Source: Comamonadaceae bacterium (GTDB lineage Bacteria > Pseudomonadota > Gammaproteobacteria > Burkholderiales > Burkholderiaceae_C). Taken from it: 64,000 nt of DNA. Below the pieces are notes generated by a model. That model searched no databases. It saw only the letters and a program-made list of their open reading frames with translations, and had not been told where the DNA came from. The translations under genes and the position numbers were made by a program. Location of the stretch: positions 35,030 through 99,029 of the forward strand of contig QYPX01000059.1 of assembly GCA_007280205.1 (NCBI GenBank), read 5' to 3'. Shown here one piece after another: positions 49,914 to 58,359 of the stretch (positions within the stretch are counted from its first letter, which is position 1; every line of letters starts with the position of its first letter).

Positions 49914-49979
49914 TTGATCTAAGACAAACTTGACTCAGGTCAGGCAATGGAGAATCGCGCGGTGTAAAGTGAATGTAAA
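49914..49979 (+). promoter_or_regulatory. Promoter module of decaheme 5: TTGATCTAAGACAA / GAGAAT / GTAAA-N6-GTAAA
   Basis: Box 49914-49927, GAGAAT 49950-49955, repeats 49964-49968 and 49975-49979. Confidence 0.65.
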
Positions 49980-50021
49980 GTGGAATTTTTCTATAAATTG
50001 TTAACGCCATAGGAGGCAAAA

Positions 50022-52910
50022 GTGAAGCAAATAGAACTGTCAAGCAAGACAAGATCCTCGCCGCATTGGACCAAACTCGCCGCGGCGAGCCTGGTTGCGC
50101 TCGCCATCGCCGGTTGCGGCGGCGGCAGCGATGCTCCCGTCGTAACACCACCCGTCGTGACCCCGCCGGTCGTGACGCCACCTGTGGTTGTCGTTCCTCC
50201 CGTGGATGCCCCCCCCGCCGGCACTGCCGTTCTGACGGCCGCTGCCGCCAGTCCCGCCACCACCAATACCGCTGCCAATCCGGCGCAGGCGTTTGGTCTG
50301 ATTCAAACGGCTGGTGCCAATTCGGTCACCATCCAGAGCCCGCCCGTCGTGCAGTTCACCGTGATCGGCTCGGACGGCAAGTTTGTACCCGGCCTGAAGT
50401 TGGCCAACACCACCAGTTCCGCCGCTGGCCTGGCTGCCGACGCGAATTGCAGCCAGAACAATGTGACTTTCGCCATCGCCAAGTTTGACGGTACCAACTG
50501 GCAGAGTCTGATCTCGCGTCAACGTTATGCGACGGCCGACACCGCAGTCAATCGCAATACGGCGAACCCGGCAGTGCCGAAATACCGTTACGCAGTGGTT
50601 GAAGGCACGACCGATCCGAAGCCAACTGCTCCGACCACAGTCACCAAGGCTGATGGCAGCACGGTTGCCAATTTCTCCTTTGCCAATCCAGCCACTGCCG
50701 TGACCGACCCGGCCACCCGCATTGTCGGCATCCTGGAAGAAAATGCAGCAGGTGGCTACTACACCTACCGCTTTGCCACCGACGTTTCAACAGCCCTGAC
50801 CATGGCCAATGCGGTTGACGTGAAGAACGTTTCCGTCGGCAAGGTTGCTAACAACGGTAATGTCGCTGCCAAAGACGGCAAGACCCTGCACCGGATCGGC
50901 GCACAACTGTGTTACACCGACCCTGTCACCAAGGCCAAAGTGGTGGTCAACCCAACGGTTGACTTCACGCTCGCTGCCAACGGAGTTGCCACGCCAGTCA
51001 AGGCTGCCGACGGCTCTCTGGCGCTATCCAGAAAAGTGGTTGCCATGGAAAGCTGCAATAGCTGCCACGCACCACTGGCTGCCCATGGCACCCGGGTTGA
51101 CCCGAACTACTGCGTGATCTGCCACAACAGCGGCAGCATCGACTTCAACACCAACAACCCGATCGACCTGAAGAACATGCTGCACAAGCTGCATGGCGGC
51201 AAGAACGTACTGACCAAGGACTACAGCATCAACGGCCTGTCCTTCAAGTTGACGGACCCGGTGACCAAAGCCGTCTCTGGTACCGCCTTCCCGCAGGACG
51301 TGAAGAATTGCGCTACCTGTCACGAAACCAAATATGCCACGCAAGCCGGCAACTGGAAGACCGTTCCCTCTGTCAGCGCCTGCGGCGCTTGTCACGACGG
51401 TATCAACTTTGCCACCGGGCAGGGTCTGACCTTGGGCGACGCTGCCAAGGGTGCAACGACATCGCTGTATGGCCACATTGGCGGACGCCAGGCTGATGAC
51501 TCCAAGTGCGTGCTGTGCCACACCGCAGCCGACACGCCGGTTTACCACGCAGCTGCTGTCAAGACCGAGCACAACGCGACGCTGATCGCTGGTGCGGCGG
51601 AGATTGCCTATGAAATCGGTAGCACGACCCTGAACGCCAACCGGCAAGCGGTGGTGACCTTCAAGGTGACCAAGAACGGTACGCCTGTAACGGCATTTGC
51701 CGTACCCACGCTGGTTGTCCACAGCAATGGCTCAACGGTCGTCAGCCCGGCCTACGAACCCATCGCTGGCTTTGCCGGTGGTCCGTCGATCTACGCCGCC
51801 TATGCTGTACCGCAAGATGGCATCACCACGCCGGCTGACTTCAACTTCTACGCCAGCGCCAGCTTGGGTAGCCTGCTGGCGCCCAACAGCGGCACCACGG
51901 TGGTCAAGGGTACCAACATCAATACCGGTACGCTCACTTATGACGCCACGACCGGTTACTGGACGGCCACCCTGATGAATACGTCGCCATCTTCTACTGC
52001 AGCAGCGCTACCCATCGCTGTGCCGGCAAACGCCAGCATGCTGACGGGCGCGATCATCGGCACCTTCGTGCAGAAGAATCTGGCAGCCTATCCCTACACA
52101 CCGGCAGTGGTTGCAACAACACCCACCTCCAATGCGTCGGGTGGATTGATCATCAAATCAATGCTGAAGCAAAAAGTGGCAACCGGCTTCACGGGTCGCC
52201 GCGCCATTGTGGATACCGCCAAGTGCAATAGCTGCCACGAGCAACTGGGTACCGATCCAGAGTTCCATGGCGGTGCACGCAACGATGCCACTTCCTGCGC
52301 CATCTGCCATACGCCGAACAGAGCCAGTTCTGGTTGGGCCGCTGATTCCAGGTCCTTCATTCACGCGATCCATGGCGCCAAAGCCCTGACTTCTTCGACC
52401 CGCAGCCGCACTGTGCCCTACATGTGGCATGCCGTCTCGGCAACCGCCAGCTACGCGAAGATCGTGTTCCCCGGCGATCTGAAGAAGTGCTCGGCCTGCC
52501 ACCTGGACGGTACCTATGACTTCACGGCCAGCGCTTACACGCCAGCCCTGTTGGCCAATCTGCTGGATGTAACGGTGGCGACCGGCAAGTTCAATGGCGC
52601 CAGCACAACGGCCTACACCATCTCGCCTTATGTCATCAAAGACAACGTGATGGATTACGGTACTGGCTTCAGCACCTCGCCTGCAGCTGTCATCACTTCG
52701 GATGCCGCCGGTACCAATCTGGTAAGTTCGCCGATCGCCGCAGCCTGCTTCTCCTGCCACGACAGCGCCACAGCGCAAACGCACATGGCCAACGACGGTG
52801 GTGGTTCGATCTACGCTACCCGCGCCGTCGCACTGACCAAGACTGAGCGTTGCCTGGACTGCCATGCCGCTGGCAAGGCATCACCGATCAAGACCAAGCA
52901 CAAGCAATAA
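50022..52910 (+). CDS. OmcA/MtrC-family decaheme cytochrome lipoprotein with PVVTP-repeat linker (paralog 5)
   Basis: GTG start after AGGAGG; lipobox IAGCGGG; 10 CxxCH counted. Confidence 0.94.
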   Translation: MKQIELSSKTRSSPHWTKLAAASLVALAIAGCGGGSDAPVVTPPVVTPPVVTPPVVVVPPVDAPPAGTAVLTAAAASPATTNTAANPAQAFGLIQTAGANSVTIQSPPVVQFTVIGSDGKFVPGLKLANTTSSAAGLAADANCSQNNVTFAIAKFDGTNWQSLISRQRYATADTAVNRNTANPAVPKYRYAVVEGTTDPKPTAPTTVTKADGSTVANFSFANPATAVTDPATRIVGILEENAAGGYYTYRFATDVSTALTMANAVDVKNVSVGKVANNGNVAAKDGKTLHRIGAQLCYTDPVTKAKVVVNPTVDFTLAANGVATPVKAADGSLALSRKVVAMESCNSCHAPLAAHGTRVDPNYCVICHNSGSIDFNTNNPIDLKNMLHKLHGGKNVLTKDYSINGLSFKLTDPVTKAVSGTAFPQDVKNCATCHETKYATQAGNWKTVPSVSACGACHDGINFATGQGLTLGDAAKGATTSLYGHIGGRQADDSKCVLCHTAADTPVYHAAAVKTEHNATLIAGAAEIAYEIGSTTLNANRQAVVTFKVTKNGTPVTAFAVPTLVVHSNGSTVVSPAYEPIAGFAGGPSIYAAYAVPQDGITTPADFNFYASASLGSLLAPNSGTTVVKGTNINTGTLTYDATTGYWTATLMNTSPSSTAAALPIAVPANASMLTGAIIGTFVQKNLAAYPYTPAVVATTPTSNASGGLIIKSMLKQKVATGFTGRRAIVDTAKCNSCHEQLGTDPEFHGGARNDATSCAICHTPNRASSGWAADSRSFIHAIHGAKALTSSTRSRTVPYMWHAVSATASYAKIVFPGDLKKCSACHLDGTYDFTASAYTPALLANLLDVTVATGKFNGASTTAYTISPYVIKDNVMDYGTGFSTSPAAVITSDAAGTNLVSSPIAAACFSCHDSATAQTHMANDGGGSIYATRAVALTKTERCLDCHAAGKASPIKTKHKQ

Positions 52911-52938
52911 GCTGGTCCCGGCTTAAGCCGAACTCAAA

Positions 52939-52973
52939 AACCCCGGCAGCGGCAACGCTGCCGGGGTTTTTTT
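52939..52973 (+). terminator. Rho-independent terminator after decaheme 5
   Basis: AACCCCGGCAGC-GGCAAC-GCTGCCGGGGTT-TTTTT. Confidence 0.88.
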
Positions 52974-53006
52974 ATGCCCGCCGCAATGGCGTGGTAGAGT
53001 TAATAA

Positions 53007-53303
53007 ATGGATCAACTTGAGTTGGACTCGCTAAAGCAATTGGCAAACAAATATGTCTGGTGGAAAACACCCGACGAAGCTGTTTGTATGCCGGAGCGCG
53101 TCATCGCCCAAGTCATGAATATTGGCGATTACGACGATGTTCGTGAGTTGTCCCGCCAAGTCGGTGACGACGTCCTGCGCAAAGTGCTGCTGCACGCACA
53201 GGTCGGGCAATTTGGTAAGCGATCATGGGCCTACTGGAATTACCGGCTCGGCCTGGCCAGCGTCGATGACGTCCCTGCCATGCCGGTTCGGAGATTTGAA
53301 TGA
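53007..53303 (+). CDS. Small protein, putative cognate antitoxin of the AbiEii-like gene
   Basis: 98 aa; ATGA overlap with the downstream nucleotidyltransferase; no canonical AbiEi features. Confidence 0.6.
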   Translation: MDQLELDSLKQLANKYVWWKTPDEAVCMPERVIAQVMNIGDYDDVRELSRQVGDDVLRKVLLHAQVGQFGKRSWAYWNYRLGLASVDDVPAMPVRRFE

Positions 53304-53992
53304 CCAGCACGTTCAGCCCGCACTTCGAAATCCTCCCCGCAGCGCAACAACGACTTTGGCCAGAGCTCAAGCCAACGCTGGACTTGGGTTTTGTTCTGTA
53401 TGGCGGCACTGCCATTGCCTTGCGTCTGGCTCATCGACAGTCCGTTGATTTTGACTTTTTTTCGGACGAACCGCTCGACCGTGCGGCCATGCGGGCTGCC
53501 CTTTCGTTCATGCCAACATCCACCGTTCTGCAGGATGAGCGAAACACATTGAGCATGCTGGTTCCCTATGGAGATGCGCAACGAAGCCATGTCAAAGTCT
53601 CCTTTTATGGCGCCATTGGATTCGGTCGGGTAGGCGTTCCGGACATGACCAACGATGGCGTTCTTCAAGTGGCCTCGCTGGCTGACCTGATGGCGACCAA
53701 GGTGAAAGTCGTCCTGCAGCGTGCTGAAGCGAAGGACTATCGGGATATTGCCGAAATGCTCAGGGCCAAGGTCAGTCTTGCAGGGGGCTTGGCCGCCGCC
53801 CGGGAACTTTTTGGGCCCGCCTTCCAGCCGAGCGAGAGCTTGAAGGCGATGGTCTACTTTGACGATGGTGACCTGAAGACGCTCAGTAGAGATGACAGGG
53901 TCACGCTTGTCAATGCAGTTAGTGCCGTGCGCGAACTCCCGACAGTCAAGGTTCTCTCAAGCAAGCTGACATCCAATCCAACTTTGCGCTAG
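53300..53992 (+). CDS. AbiEii/AbiGii-family nucleotidyltransferase toxin
   Basis: VLYGGTAIALRLAHRQSVDFDFFSDEPLD (GG[ST]-xn-DxD), KVVLQRAEAKDYRDIAEM. Confidence 0.85.
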   Translation: MTSTFSPHFEILPAAQQRLWPELKPTLDLGFVLYGGTAIALRLAHRQSVDFDFFSDEPLDRAAMRAALSFMPTSTVLQDERNTLSMLVPYGDAQRSHVKVSFYGAIGFGRVGVPDMTNDGVLQVASLADLMATKVKVVLQRAEAKDYRDIAEMLRAKVSLAGGLAAARELFGPAFQPSESLKAMVYFDDGDLKTLSRDDRVTLVNAVSAVRELPTVKVLSSKLTSNPTLR

Positions 53993-54144
53993 ATCAAAGT
54001 CTCTGCACTTAGGGTAGGTCCGAACGGATTATTGAAAATCGACTGCTAAGATGCCACGCTGGATTTGCGCAGTCGTTCATTTTCAAGAAATGACGCGCGG
54101 AGACGAGACCGTGGCACCGCCACACAACCCTTTTTCTTTTTAGG

Positions 54145-54483
54145 ATGATCAGAATGAAGATTCTTTCGACCCTGCTCGTGGCCGCTGGCCTGATGACTGC
54201 TTCTGTTGCTTTTGCTGCTGTGGACGCCGACGCGGCCCAGGCACTGCTGAAGAAGAGCGATTGCATGAAGTGCCACGCCCTGGACAAGAAAAAGGACGGC
54301 CCGGCTTACAAGGAAGTTGCCAAGAAGTACAAAGGCAAGGCTGACGCAGAAGACAAGCTGATCAAGCACGTGACCCTGAGCCCGATGATCGAGATCGACG
54401 GCAAGAAGGAAGAGCACAAGTCGGTCAAGACCAAGGATGCAGCTGAAATCAAGAACATGGTCCAGTGGATCCTGTCACTGTAA
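54145..54483 (+). CDS. Small periplasmic monoheme c-type cytochrome
   Basis: 112 aa, signal peptide, CMKCH; paralog of 31843..32184. Confidence 0.92.
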   Translation: MIRMKILSTLLVAAGLMTASVAFAAVDADAAQALLKKSDCMKCHALDKKKDGPAYKEVAKKYKGKADAEDKLIKHVTLSPMIEIDGKKEEHKSVKTKDAAEIKNMVQWILSL

Positions 54484-54568
54484 TCGTTTGAGGGTTTGAC
54501 ACGCATCACGGCGCCACGGCTTGAACTGATGGCGACCAGGATGCGTGTTTTCTTTGAAGGAATGGCTT

Positions 54569-55189
54569 ATGCCTAAGAGATTATTCGCCAAGGTGAAACG
54601 ACTGGTGACCGGCAACTCGGCCATCAAGGTGTTGTTTGGGGGGTTTGCCATGGCCGTCATTGGCATGAGCTTGTTCGGTACGAGCATGATTTACACCGGC
54701 ACGGAACAATTCTGTGCCAACAACTGCCACGAGATGGCAAACAACAACACGCGTGAATTTCGGGACACGATTCACGACAAGAACCGCACCGGTGTGCGCG
54801 CCACCTGCGCCGACTGCCATGTGCCGCACGCCCCGGTACCGCTCTATGTCGCCAAGATGGGTGCACTGAACGACTTGTGGAGTCACCACGTCACACACTC
54901 GGTCGATACGCCTGAGAAGTTTGACGCGCAGCGTCCCATGATGGCAACCCGGGTCTGGACCTACATGAAGGGCAATGACTCGCGCGAATGCCGCTTCTGC
55001 CATGACGAGTCCAAGATGGATCCGGAGAAGCAGTCCGAAATGGCGAAAGCCCGCCACACCAAGGCCAAGAAAGAAAGAATGACCTGCATTGACTGCCATT
55101 ACGGCATCGCGCACAAGGTGCCAGAGGGTCCGGGGCCGCAGGAAATTGAAGTCGACAAAGCCTTCATTTCCAGAAGCTCGATTTTCTAA
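54569..55189 (+). CDS. NapC/NirT-family tetraheme cytochrome (first heme motif CX3CH)
   Basis: N-terminal TM; FCANNCHEM, CADCHVPH, CRFCH, CIDCHYGIAH. Confidence 0.93.
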   Translation: MPKRLFAKVKRLVTGNSAIKVLFGGFAMAVIGMSLFGTSMIYTGTEQFCANNCHEMANNNTREFRDTIHDKNRTGVRATCADCHVPHAPVPLYVAKMGALNDLWSHHVTHSVDTPEKFDAQRPMMATRVWTYMKGNDSRECRFCHDESKMDPEKQSEMAKARHTKAKKERMTCIDCHYGIAHKVPEGPGPQEIEVDKAFISRSSIF

Positions 55190-55257
55190 GACGCACATTA
55201 TTGCGACAGTTTCCCCGCGCAACCGCTGCGTTGCGCGCACCAGAGGAGTAGATTTAA

Positions 55258-55857
55258 ATGTCGAAAATTATTGAGAGATTTCGGGCACTCGGCTCGCGCC
55301 GAGGTTCGATCTTGGTGCTGGCGGTCGGCCTGATTCTTGGCTTGGCCGCGTTCTTCTCGGCCGGGTCCTTCATGGTCTATGCCAACTCCGAACAGTTCTG
55401 CGCCACTTCCTGCCACGAGATGAGCTACCTGGCGGTTGAGCACAAGGGCACGATTCACGACAAGAACCGCACCGGCGTGCGTGCCACCTGCAACGACTGC
55501 CATGTGCCGCACGGTTACATCACCAATTACCTGGCCAAGCTCAATCTGTTCAACGACTACTGGGGTCACTTCGTCACGCATTCGATCGACAGCAAGGAAA
55601 AATTTGAAGCCAAGCGCGCCGAACTGGCGGTCAAGGTCTGGGTCTACATGAAGCAGAACGACTCGCGCGAGTGCCGGCATTGCCACACCACGGCCAAGAT
55701 GGATCCAGAAAAGCAGACCGAAAAGGCCAAGGCACGGCATGAAAAGTTGCGTACCGAGGGCCTGACCTGTATTGATTGCCATTTCGCCATTGCCCACACC
55801 GAGCCGAACGGCCCAGGCCCAAAGGAACTGTTTGCTGCCGGCCCGGCCAAGAAATAA
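55258..55857 (+). CDS. NapC/NirT-family tetraheme cytochrome (first heme motif CX3CH)
   Basis: N-terminal TM; FCATSCHEM, CNDCHVPH, CRHCH, CIDCHFAIAH. Confidence 0.93.
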   Translation: MSKIIERFRALGSRRGSILVLAVGLILGLAAFFSAGSFMVYANSEQFCATSCHEMSYLAVEHKGTIHDKNRTGVRATCNDCHVPHGYITNYLAKLNLFNDYWGHFVTHSIDSKEKFEAKRAELAVKVWVYMKQNDSRECRHCHTTAKMDPEKQTEKAKARHEKLRTEGLTCIDCHFAIAHTEPNGPGPKELFAAGPAKK

Positions 55858-55869
55858 AAGGAAGTCATC

Positions 55870-56118
55870 ATGCTCATCGATTGCTACGAATGCAAAGCCA
55901 AGGTCAGCGACACGGCGGCGAGCTGCCCGCATTGCGGCGCCCTGCCGCTGGACTCGGACAAATCGCTGTCGGTCGCGGTCTCTGACCTGGACATGAAATT
56001 CATGACGATTTTCTGGTTTCTGATCAAGGCTTCGGTGGCAGCCGTGCCGGCCATGGTGGTTCTGTACACCGCCTCGACCGTTATCGGTGGCATCGTCACG
56101 CCCTTGCTCAACCGCTAA
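55870..56118 (+). CDS. Zinc-ribbon small membrane protein
   Basis: 82 aa; CYECKAKVSDTAASCPHCG plus C-terminal TM. Confidence 0.75.
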   Translation: MLIDCYECKAKVSDTAASCPHCGALPLDSDKSLSVAVSDLDMKFMTIFWFLIKASVAAVPAMVVLYTASTVIGGIVTPLLNR

Positions 56119-56265
56119 GCCGGGTGGAGTGACTGGGCGTGCCTTGCCCGATTTCAAGATCGGCAATCGCGGCTCGTTTGATCTATGTCATAGCTCTGTC
56201 ACTCTTCCTCAGCGTGCGCAAGGCTGAAGTTACACTCGCTTTACTTATCTCCGGAGGTTCTTTAC

Positions 56266-58272
56266 ATGCGACTTGAGCGCTCGGTCCTGTCGACCATTCT
56301 TGCTTGTCTTGTGAGTGTTTTTCTGGCCCTGCCGGCCAGTGCCGCGCCAACGCCAGCAGCCCCCCCCTCACTTGATAACGCCACCTGTCTGACCTGCCAT
56401 GACGGCAAGAAGGGCAAGCTCGAAGTCCCCGGAACTGACGGCAAGGCGCGCGCCCTGCGCAGCGTCGCCGGCGACAAGTTTGCCCAGAGCGTGCACGCCA
56501 ACATGCAATGCGTGGCCTGCCATTCTGACATTGCAGACAACGCCGACAAGGCCAATGCCCACGTCAAGGACCCGGCCCTGGCGCTGAAGAAGGTCGATTG
56601 CGCAGGCTGCCACACTGAGTTGTGGGAGCAGACCGAGAAATTTGGCAAGGGTGCAGAGCGCCCGCGCCTGGGTGTGGTGGCCAAGAACATCGAGGCCTAC
56701 AAGAAGTCCTTCCACGCACGACCCAATTCAGACGACAAGACCAAGCCCAATGCCTCGTGCGACAGCTGCCACGACACGCACAGCTTCAGCGTGCCGCCCA
56801 AGGGCAGCCCGCAGCGCACGCAGTGGCGTCTGCAGATTCCGACGGTCTGCGGCGCAAGCTGCCATACCGAGCAGCTCGAAGCCTATCTGACTTCCGTCCA
56901 CGGTCAGGAAAACAGCAAGAAGCTGTTGGCGCAAGCGGCCGTCTGCTCTGACTGCCATACGGCGCACAGCATCACCAACACGTCCGGCGATGCCTTCAAG
57001 CTCACAGTCTCAAGCAATTGCGGCAATTGCCACGTCGATAAGCTCGACTCTTACAAGGACACCTTCCATGGTCAGGTCAGTACGCTGGGCTATGCCTATA
57101 CGGCCAAGTGCTACGACTGTCACGGCAGCCACCAGATCCTGAAGGTCAACGACCCGAAATCGATGGTGCATCCGAACAACCGGATGAAAACCTGCCAGAC
57201 CTGCCACAACGCGAAGAAGGGTCTGCCCGACGTGCCAGCAGCGTTCGCCAGTTATCAGCCGCACGGCAACGCGCATGATTTCAACAAATACCCGCAGATC
57301 TGGGTGGCCTGGCAGATCATGGTGCAGTTGCTGGTCGGCACTTTTGGCTTCTTCTGGTTGCATACGGCACTCTGGTTCTATCGGGAATACCAGGAGCGCA
57401 AAGAGCGCGCCGGCAAGCCGCACATCAAGCCTGACTCGATACCGGCGCAGTTCAAGGGCAAGCACGTGCAGCGCTTCACGCCGATCTGGCGCATCGCTCA
57501 CCTGACGTTTGCGCTGAGTTTGATGGTGCTGACTCTCACTGGCATGCCGCTGTTCTACTCCGAAGTGAGTTGGGCACCGACCATCATGAAGGCGCTGGGT
57601 GGTCCGCACACAGCGGGCATCATCCACCGTGTTGCGGCCGTCGTCTTTGCCGGCGTGTTCTTCTGGCACCTGATCTATATGACCTGGGGCATCATCCGCA
57701 ACCGCAAGACCTTCAAGATTCTGGGTCCGAACTCCATGGTGCCCAATCTGCAGGATGGCAAGGACATGCTGGCCATGTTCCAGTGGTTCTTTGGCCAGGG
57801 CCCACGGCCCAAGTTCGACCGCTGGACCTACTGGGAGAAGTTTGACTACTGGGCACCGTTCTGGGGGGTCACCATCATTGGTGTCAGCGGCCTCGTCATG
57901 TGGGTACCAGGCTTCTTCGGCGCTTTCCTGCCGGGCTGGATCTTCAACGTGGCTGCCATCTTCCACGGTGAAGAAGCCTTCCTTGCGGTGGTGTTCCTGT
58001 TCACGGTGCACTTCTTCAACAACCACTTCCGTCCGGACAAGTTCCCGCTCGAAGTGGTGATGTTTACCGGCACCTTCTCGCTCGAAGAGTTCAAGCACGA
58101 CCACGGCGTGGAGTACCAACGTCTGGTGGACAGTGGTGAGTTGGAAAAATACCTGGTTGACGCTCCGTCGCCTGGCAAGCTGGCAGCCTCGAAAGTGCTG
58201 GGCTTTACTTTGATCACGATCGGCCTGACCTTGCTGACGCTGGTGGCGGTGGGCTTCTTCACGAGTCACTAA
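56266..58272 (+). CDS. CbcL-like fusion: multiheme cytochrome c (9 heme motifs) + diheme cytochrome b (FdnI/HydC-like) membrane domain
   Basis: 668 aa; 8 CxxCH plus CGASCH (CX3CH); C-terminal TM helices with RIAHLTFALSLMVLTLTGMPLF, HRVAAVVFAGVFFWHLIYM. Confidence 0.88.
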   Translation: MRLERSVLSTILACLVSVFLALPASAAPTPAAPPSLDNATCLTCHDGKKGKLEVPGTDGKARALRSVAGDKFAQSVHANMQCVACHSDIADNADKANAHVKDPALALKKVDCAGCHTELWEQTEKFGKGAERPRLGVVAKNIEAYKKSFHARPNSDDKTKPNASCDSCHDTHSFSVPPKGSPQRTQWRLQIPTVCGASCHTEQLEAYLTSVHGQENSKKLLAQAAVCSDCHTAHSITNTSGDAFKLTVSSNCGNCHVDKLDSYKDTFHGQVSTLGYAYTAKCYDCHGSHQILKVNDPKSMVHPNNRMKTCQTCHNAKKGLPDVPAAFASYQPHGNAHDFNKYPQIWVAWQIMVQLLVGTFGFFWLHTALWFYREYQERKERAGKPHIKPDSIPAQFKGKHVQRFTPIWRIAHLTFALSLMVLTLTGMPLFYSEVSWAPTIMKALGGPHTAGIIHRVAAVVFAGVFFWHLIYMTWGIIRNRKTFKILGPNSMVPNLQDGKDMLAMFQWFFGQGPRPKFDRWTYWEKFDYWAPFWGVTIIGVSGLVMWVPGFFGAFLPGWIFNVAAIFHGEEAFLAVVFLFTVHFFNNHFRPDKFPLEVVMFTGTFSLEEFKHDHGVEYQRLVDSGELEKYLVDAPSPGKLAASKVLGFTLITIGLTLLTLVAVGFFTSH

Positions 58273-58302
58273 AGCCGGGTTGCCATGGTGGGTTGTTGGT
58301 TG

Positions 58303-58359
58303 CTGTCATGCCGGCTTGATCCGGCATCCATGGATTGCGGGTCGAGCCCGCAATGACAG
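58303..58359. repeat. REP-like palindromic element
   Basis: ctgtcATGCCGGcttgatCCGGCATccatggATTGCGGGtcgagCCCGCAATgacag. Confidence 0.75.

Noticed and set aside
40183-52865. Long minus-strand ORFs opposite the decaheme genes (310, 203, 414, 562, 232, 235 aa)
   Set aside because: All overlap well-supported multiheme cytochrome CDSs; no CxxCH or other domain, no RBS logic.
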